From an uncultured Tabrizicola sp. (GTDB lineage: Bacteria > Pseudomonadota > Alphaproteobacteria > Rhodobacterales > Rhodobacteraceae): a DNA stretch of 10,101 bases. Position numbers and translations under genes: made by a program. The notes under the pieces are model-generated. The model saw only the letters and a list, made by a program, of their open reading frames with translations. It was not told the DNA's origin and did no database searches. The DNA lies in the NCBI GenBank assembly GCA_937858255.1, contig CALLZQ010000646.1:1-10101 (forward strand), written 5' to 3'. Of the stretch, positions 8,896 through 10,101 are shown one piece after another. Position 1 is the stretch's first letter; the number at the start of each line of letters is the position of its first letter.

Positions 8896-9663
8896 TCAGA
8901 ACCGGTCCTTGCGGGCCCGGATTTCGGCAAAGCTCGCGTCATCTGGGGCATGTTTCATGCCAAGCGCGGCCTTGATCTGGGGGAGACCGGCCCGCAGAAA
9001 CGGATTGGTCTCCAGTTCAAGGGAAAGGGTCGAGGGGACGGTGGCGCGACCCTCTTGCCGGGCGGCCGTGGTGGCCGCAATACGCAACATAAGCGCGGCA
9101 TTTTCCGGTTCAAGGGTCGCGGCAAATCGCAGGTTCGAGGCGGTATATTCATGCCCCGAACAGATCAGCGTTTCGGGCGGCAGGGTGGCGAGATGCGACA
9201 GGCTTTGCCACATCTGCGCGGGCGTGCCCTCAAACAGGCGCCCGCAGCCCCCGGCCATCAGGCTGTCGCCGGTAAAGGCCAGTCCGGCCTCAGGCAGGTA
9301 ATAGGCGATATGGCCGACGGTATGGCCCGGCACATCCAGCACCTCGGCCCGCGTGCCGCAGACCGTAAACGCCTCCCCCGGGGCCATGCTGCGGCCCAGG
9401 GGGGGCAGGCGATGGGCATCGGCACCGGCGCCGGTGACGCGCGCGCCGGTGGCGGCGACCAGATCGGCCACCCCGTCGATATGGTCCCAATGGTGATGGG
9501 TCAGCAGGATATCACTCAGCCGCCAGCCCCGCTGCGACAGCGCGGCACGGATCGGCGGGGCCTCGGGCAGGTCCACCACCGCCGTCTCGCCCGAGGCGGC
9601 ATCATGGATGAGAAAGGCGTAGTTATCCTTGAGGCAGGGGATCGTCACCAGTTCCAAACGCAC
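8896..9663 (-). CDS. gloB: GloB, hydroxyacylglutathione hydrolase (glyoxalase II)
   Basis: Glyoxalase II hydrolyses S-D-lactoylglutathione to D-lactate and glutathione, the second step of methylglyoxal detoxification in the cytoplasm. The 255-residue product has the complete binuclear metal site of the metallo-beta-lactamase fold: THHHWDHIDG (55-64) with H56, H58, D60 and H61, then H114 in GHTVGH, D133 in GDSLMAGGCGRLFEG, and H171 in GHEYT. The C-terminus ends in RARKDRF, typical of GloB and of its glutathione-binding helical region. GTG at 9663 is chosen over TTG at 9669 because GAGAGGGG lies seven bases before the GTG but only one base before the TTG, and because homologues start close to an LELVTIPC-like segment. 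It follows the LolA-like gene by about 23 bases and is probably cotranscribed with it. Confidence 0.95.
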   Translation of the reverse strand: MRLELVTIPCLKDNYAFLIHDAASGETAVVDLPEAPPIRAALSQRGWRLSDILLTHHHWDHIDGVADLVAATGARVTGAGADAHRLPPLGRSMAPGEAFTVCGTRAEVLDVPGHTVGHIAYYLPEAGLAFTGDSLMAGGCGRLFEGTPAQMWQSLSHLATLPPETLICSGHEYTASNLRFAATLEPENAALMLRIAATTAARQEGRATVPSTLSLELETNPFLRAGLPQIKAALGMKHAPDDASFAEIRARKDRF

Positions 9664-9670
9664 GTCCAAT

Positions 9671-9678
9671 CCCCTCTC
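9671..9678 (-). promoter_or_regulatory. Ribosome-binding site that sets the gloB start
   Basis: On the minus strand this reads GAGAGGGG, a strong Shine-Dalgarno-like run. It ends seven bases before the GTG at 9663 and one base before the TTG at 9669, which argues for the GTG. Confidence 0.6.
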
Positions 9679-9686
9679 TCATTGAC

Positions 9687-10101
9687 TTAGCCGGGCGGGT
9701 CCAGCCGGATCGTCTCATCGATCTCATATGTGGTCACCAGAACGTCCTTGGAAGGTTCGGGTGCCCAACTTCCGTGAAAGCCGGCGATTTCGGTGCGCAG
9801 CGGGAGGCGGGATTGCGGGTCGAACCACTGCGTATAGTCCCCGCCCCACCAGGCGCCGAACTCGTTCGGCTCGGTCTTGGAGATGAAACGGTAGGCGAGT
9901 GCGGGGGCGCCGTCCAGATCGACCTCGCCCAGACATTCCGCCGACAGGATCGAGGCGATGTGCCGCTCGGTCGTGGCGCGGGCAAAGGTTTCCGGGGCCA
10001 CACCGGAATAGGCGCCAGCGCCTGCGGTCCACGGGCCCTCGGGGCCGGAAGCCCTCCAGGACATCGGCCCGCTCGACCGGGCGCAGCCCCCGGGATAGCA
10101 G
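9687..10101 (-). CDS. Hypothetical protein, possibly LolA-like fold, 5'-truncated by window edge
   Basis: The frame runs without a stop from the right edge to the TAA at 9689-9687. The ATG at 10064 is the first in-window start, but upstream codons stay open and there is no clear binding site, so the gene probably begins outside the window. The visible 137 or so codons include CLGEVDLDGAPALAYRF, then YTQWFDPQSRLPLRTEI, and a terminal strand-rich stretch ending DPPG. The pattern of a conserved Cys-Leu-Gly, a Gly-x-Pro-Ala-x-x-Tyr strand, and an Asp-Pro turn followed by Leu-Pro-Leu-Arg resembles LolA/LppX-type periplasmic beta proteins. This is a fold guess from strand pattern only, and I do not recognise the family by name. 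About 23 bases separate it from gloB, so the two probably share a transcript. Confidence 0.6.
   Translation of the reverse strand, partial: CYPGGCARSSGPMSWRASGPEGPWTAGAGAYSGVAPETFARATTERHIASILSAECLGEVDLDGAPALAYRFISKTEPNEFGAWWGGDYTQWFDPQSRLPLRTEIAGFHGSWAPEPSKDVLVTTYEIDETIRLDPPG

Overview
This window looks like ordinary chromosome from a GC-rich alphaproteobacterium, most likely in the Rhodobacteraceae (Rhodobacter/Paracoccus relatives). The evidence is strong G/C bias at third codon positions, a DUF2125 protein, an extensin-family protein, an alphaproteobacterial-type ClpA, and a MotA/ExbB-like plus long coiled-coil OmpA pair of a kind I associate with this family. I see no integrase, insertion sequence, CRISPR array, tRNA or rRNA, and base composition does not shift noticeably along the window.

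Layout. Base 1-843 (+): 3' part of an exported extensin-family protein with a metallopeptidase-type motif set; its start lies left of the window. 853-1830 (-): DUF2125 protein with an N-terminal membrane anchor, convergent with the first gene. 1895-2443 (+): ChaC-type gamma-glutamylcyclotransferase, divergent from DUF2125. 2541-5440 (+): a two-gene operon for a putative ion-driven motor, namely a four-helix MotA/TolQ/ExbB-like channel protein and a MotB-like protein with the membrane Asp, an unusually long coiled coil and a C-terminal OmpA peptidoglycan-binding domain. The minus-strand block follows, read from right to left: a partial LolA-like hypothetical protein (10101-9687), gloB (9663-8896), a 178-base spacer, clpA (8717-6399) and an M23 peptidase gene (6402-5446) that overlaps clpA by ATGA.

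How the genes fit together. Several products act at the cell envelope: the extensin-family protein, the MotAB-like complex that should grip peptidoglycan, and the M23 endopeptidase. Two enzymes handle glutathione: ChaC degrades it, and GloB completes the glutathione-dependent detoxification of methylglyoxal. ClpA is the unfoldase of the ClpAP protease and is translationally coupled to an exported peptidase, which has no obvious functional explanation.

The best candidate for under-described biology is the MotA-like/MotB-like pair. Its predicted periplasmic coil, if fully extended, would be longer than the periplasm is wide. It has neither the flagellar, Tol nor Zorya partner genes in this window. 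The rest is well-known housekeeping. All domain calls come from reading motifs by eye; no database search was run.
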